From a virus, in IMG/VR virus record IMGVR_UViG_3300020478_001444, positions 1 to 45,250 of that record: a DNA stretch of 45,250 bases; one strand, given 5' to 3'. How positions within the stretch are numbered: the first letter of the stretch is position 1; every line of letters begins with the position of its first letter. The position numbers were made by a program, and so were the translations under genes. The notes under the pieces are model-generated. The model searched no databases. It saw nothing but the letters and a program-made list of their open reading frames with translations, and had not been told where the DNA came from. Shown here in pieces: positions 45,192 to 45,250 of this stretch.

Positions 45192-45250
45192 ATCAAATTT
45201 CTTAAAAATAGAAAATAAAAAAGTTATACTTACAAAACCTTTATTTTATA
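45184..45250 (+). CDS. Start of a further gene (runs off window)
   Basis: An ATG at 45184, overlapping the preceding stop by 8 nt in the same GGTGGAATGAATAA context as between the two methyltransferases, opens 22 codons to the window end (starting NKSNFLKIENKKVILTKP). The product is too short to identify and does not resemble the methyltransferase N-terminus. Confidence 0.45.
   Translation, partial: MNKSNFLKIENKKVILTKPLFY

Overview
The window is a densely packed, AT-rich (roughly 70% A+T by eye) stretch of what is most likely a large lytic bacteriophage of a marine alphaproteobacterium, plausibly a T4-like myovirus of a SAR11-type host. The phage reading rests on a T4-type lysozyme, a spanin-like pair, phage-type PurN, MazG and thermonuclease, a WYL_2-type protein, many tiny overlapping ORFs and start/stop overlaps between most neighbours. 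No terminase, capsid, tail or polymerase gene is visible, so 'phage' is an inference. The host reading rests mainly on a circularly permuted, alphaproteobacterial-type tmRNA gene and on base composition.

Layout. (1) 1-7210, minus strand: one overlapping operon running leftward. It holds a small coiled-coil protein, a thioredoxin-like protein, a DegT aminotransferase, a radical SAM protein, ribosomal protein bS21, a 2OG-Fe(II) oxygenase, a WYL_2-like protein, the two-piece tmRNA gene, another oxygenase and a surface-sugar set (NeuD-like acyltransferase, glycosyltransferase-like, methyltransferase, second DegT). (2) 7300-9600, plus strand: small unknown genes and a Pyr_excise-like protein. (3) 9570-18400: SGNH hydrolases, 2OG oxygenases, a carbamoyltransferase, a PD-(D/E)XK nuclease, a Rieske-type oxygenase homologue without its Rieske site, a thermonuclease and the lysozyme. 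(4) 18384-28585: an envelope block with a FecR/RTX protein, a half-size Na/Pi cotransporter, MazG, a zincin, spanins, lipoproteins and membrane/coiled-coil proteins. (5) 28542-32483: two radical SAM proteins, a 73-residue repeat peptide behind a near-consensus promoter, and a tandem duplication of a PhyH-type dioxygenase plus a metallothionein-like peptide. (6) 32476-35134: small genes, PurN, a HAD phosphatase, and a tRNA-Cys lying in frame inside an ORF. (7) 35124-45250: a radical SAM protein, GT10-like glycosyltransferases, an SDR epimerase, an oxygenase/'sporadic carbohydrate' fusion, a mannose-6-P isomerase-type cupin, an asparagine-synthetase-like protein and two tandem methyltransferases.

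Two themes stand out. The first is translation: tmRNA, bS21 and tRNA-Cys could together retune the host ribosome. The second is chemistry: nine 2OG-Fe(II) oxygenases, four radical SAM proteins, four SGNH hydrolases, one carbamoyltransferase and several sugar enzymes in 45 kb point to heavy modification of glycans, lipids or peptides. Several promoters place the -10 box only 5-7 nt before the start codon, predicting leaderless mRNAs.
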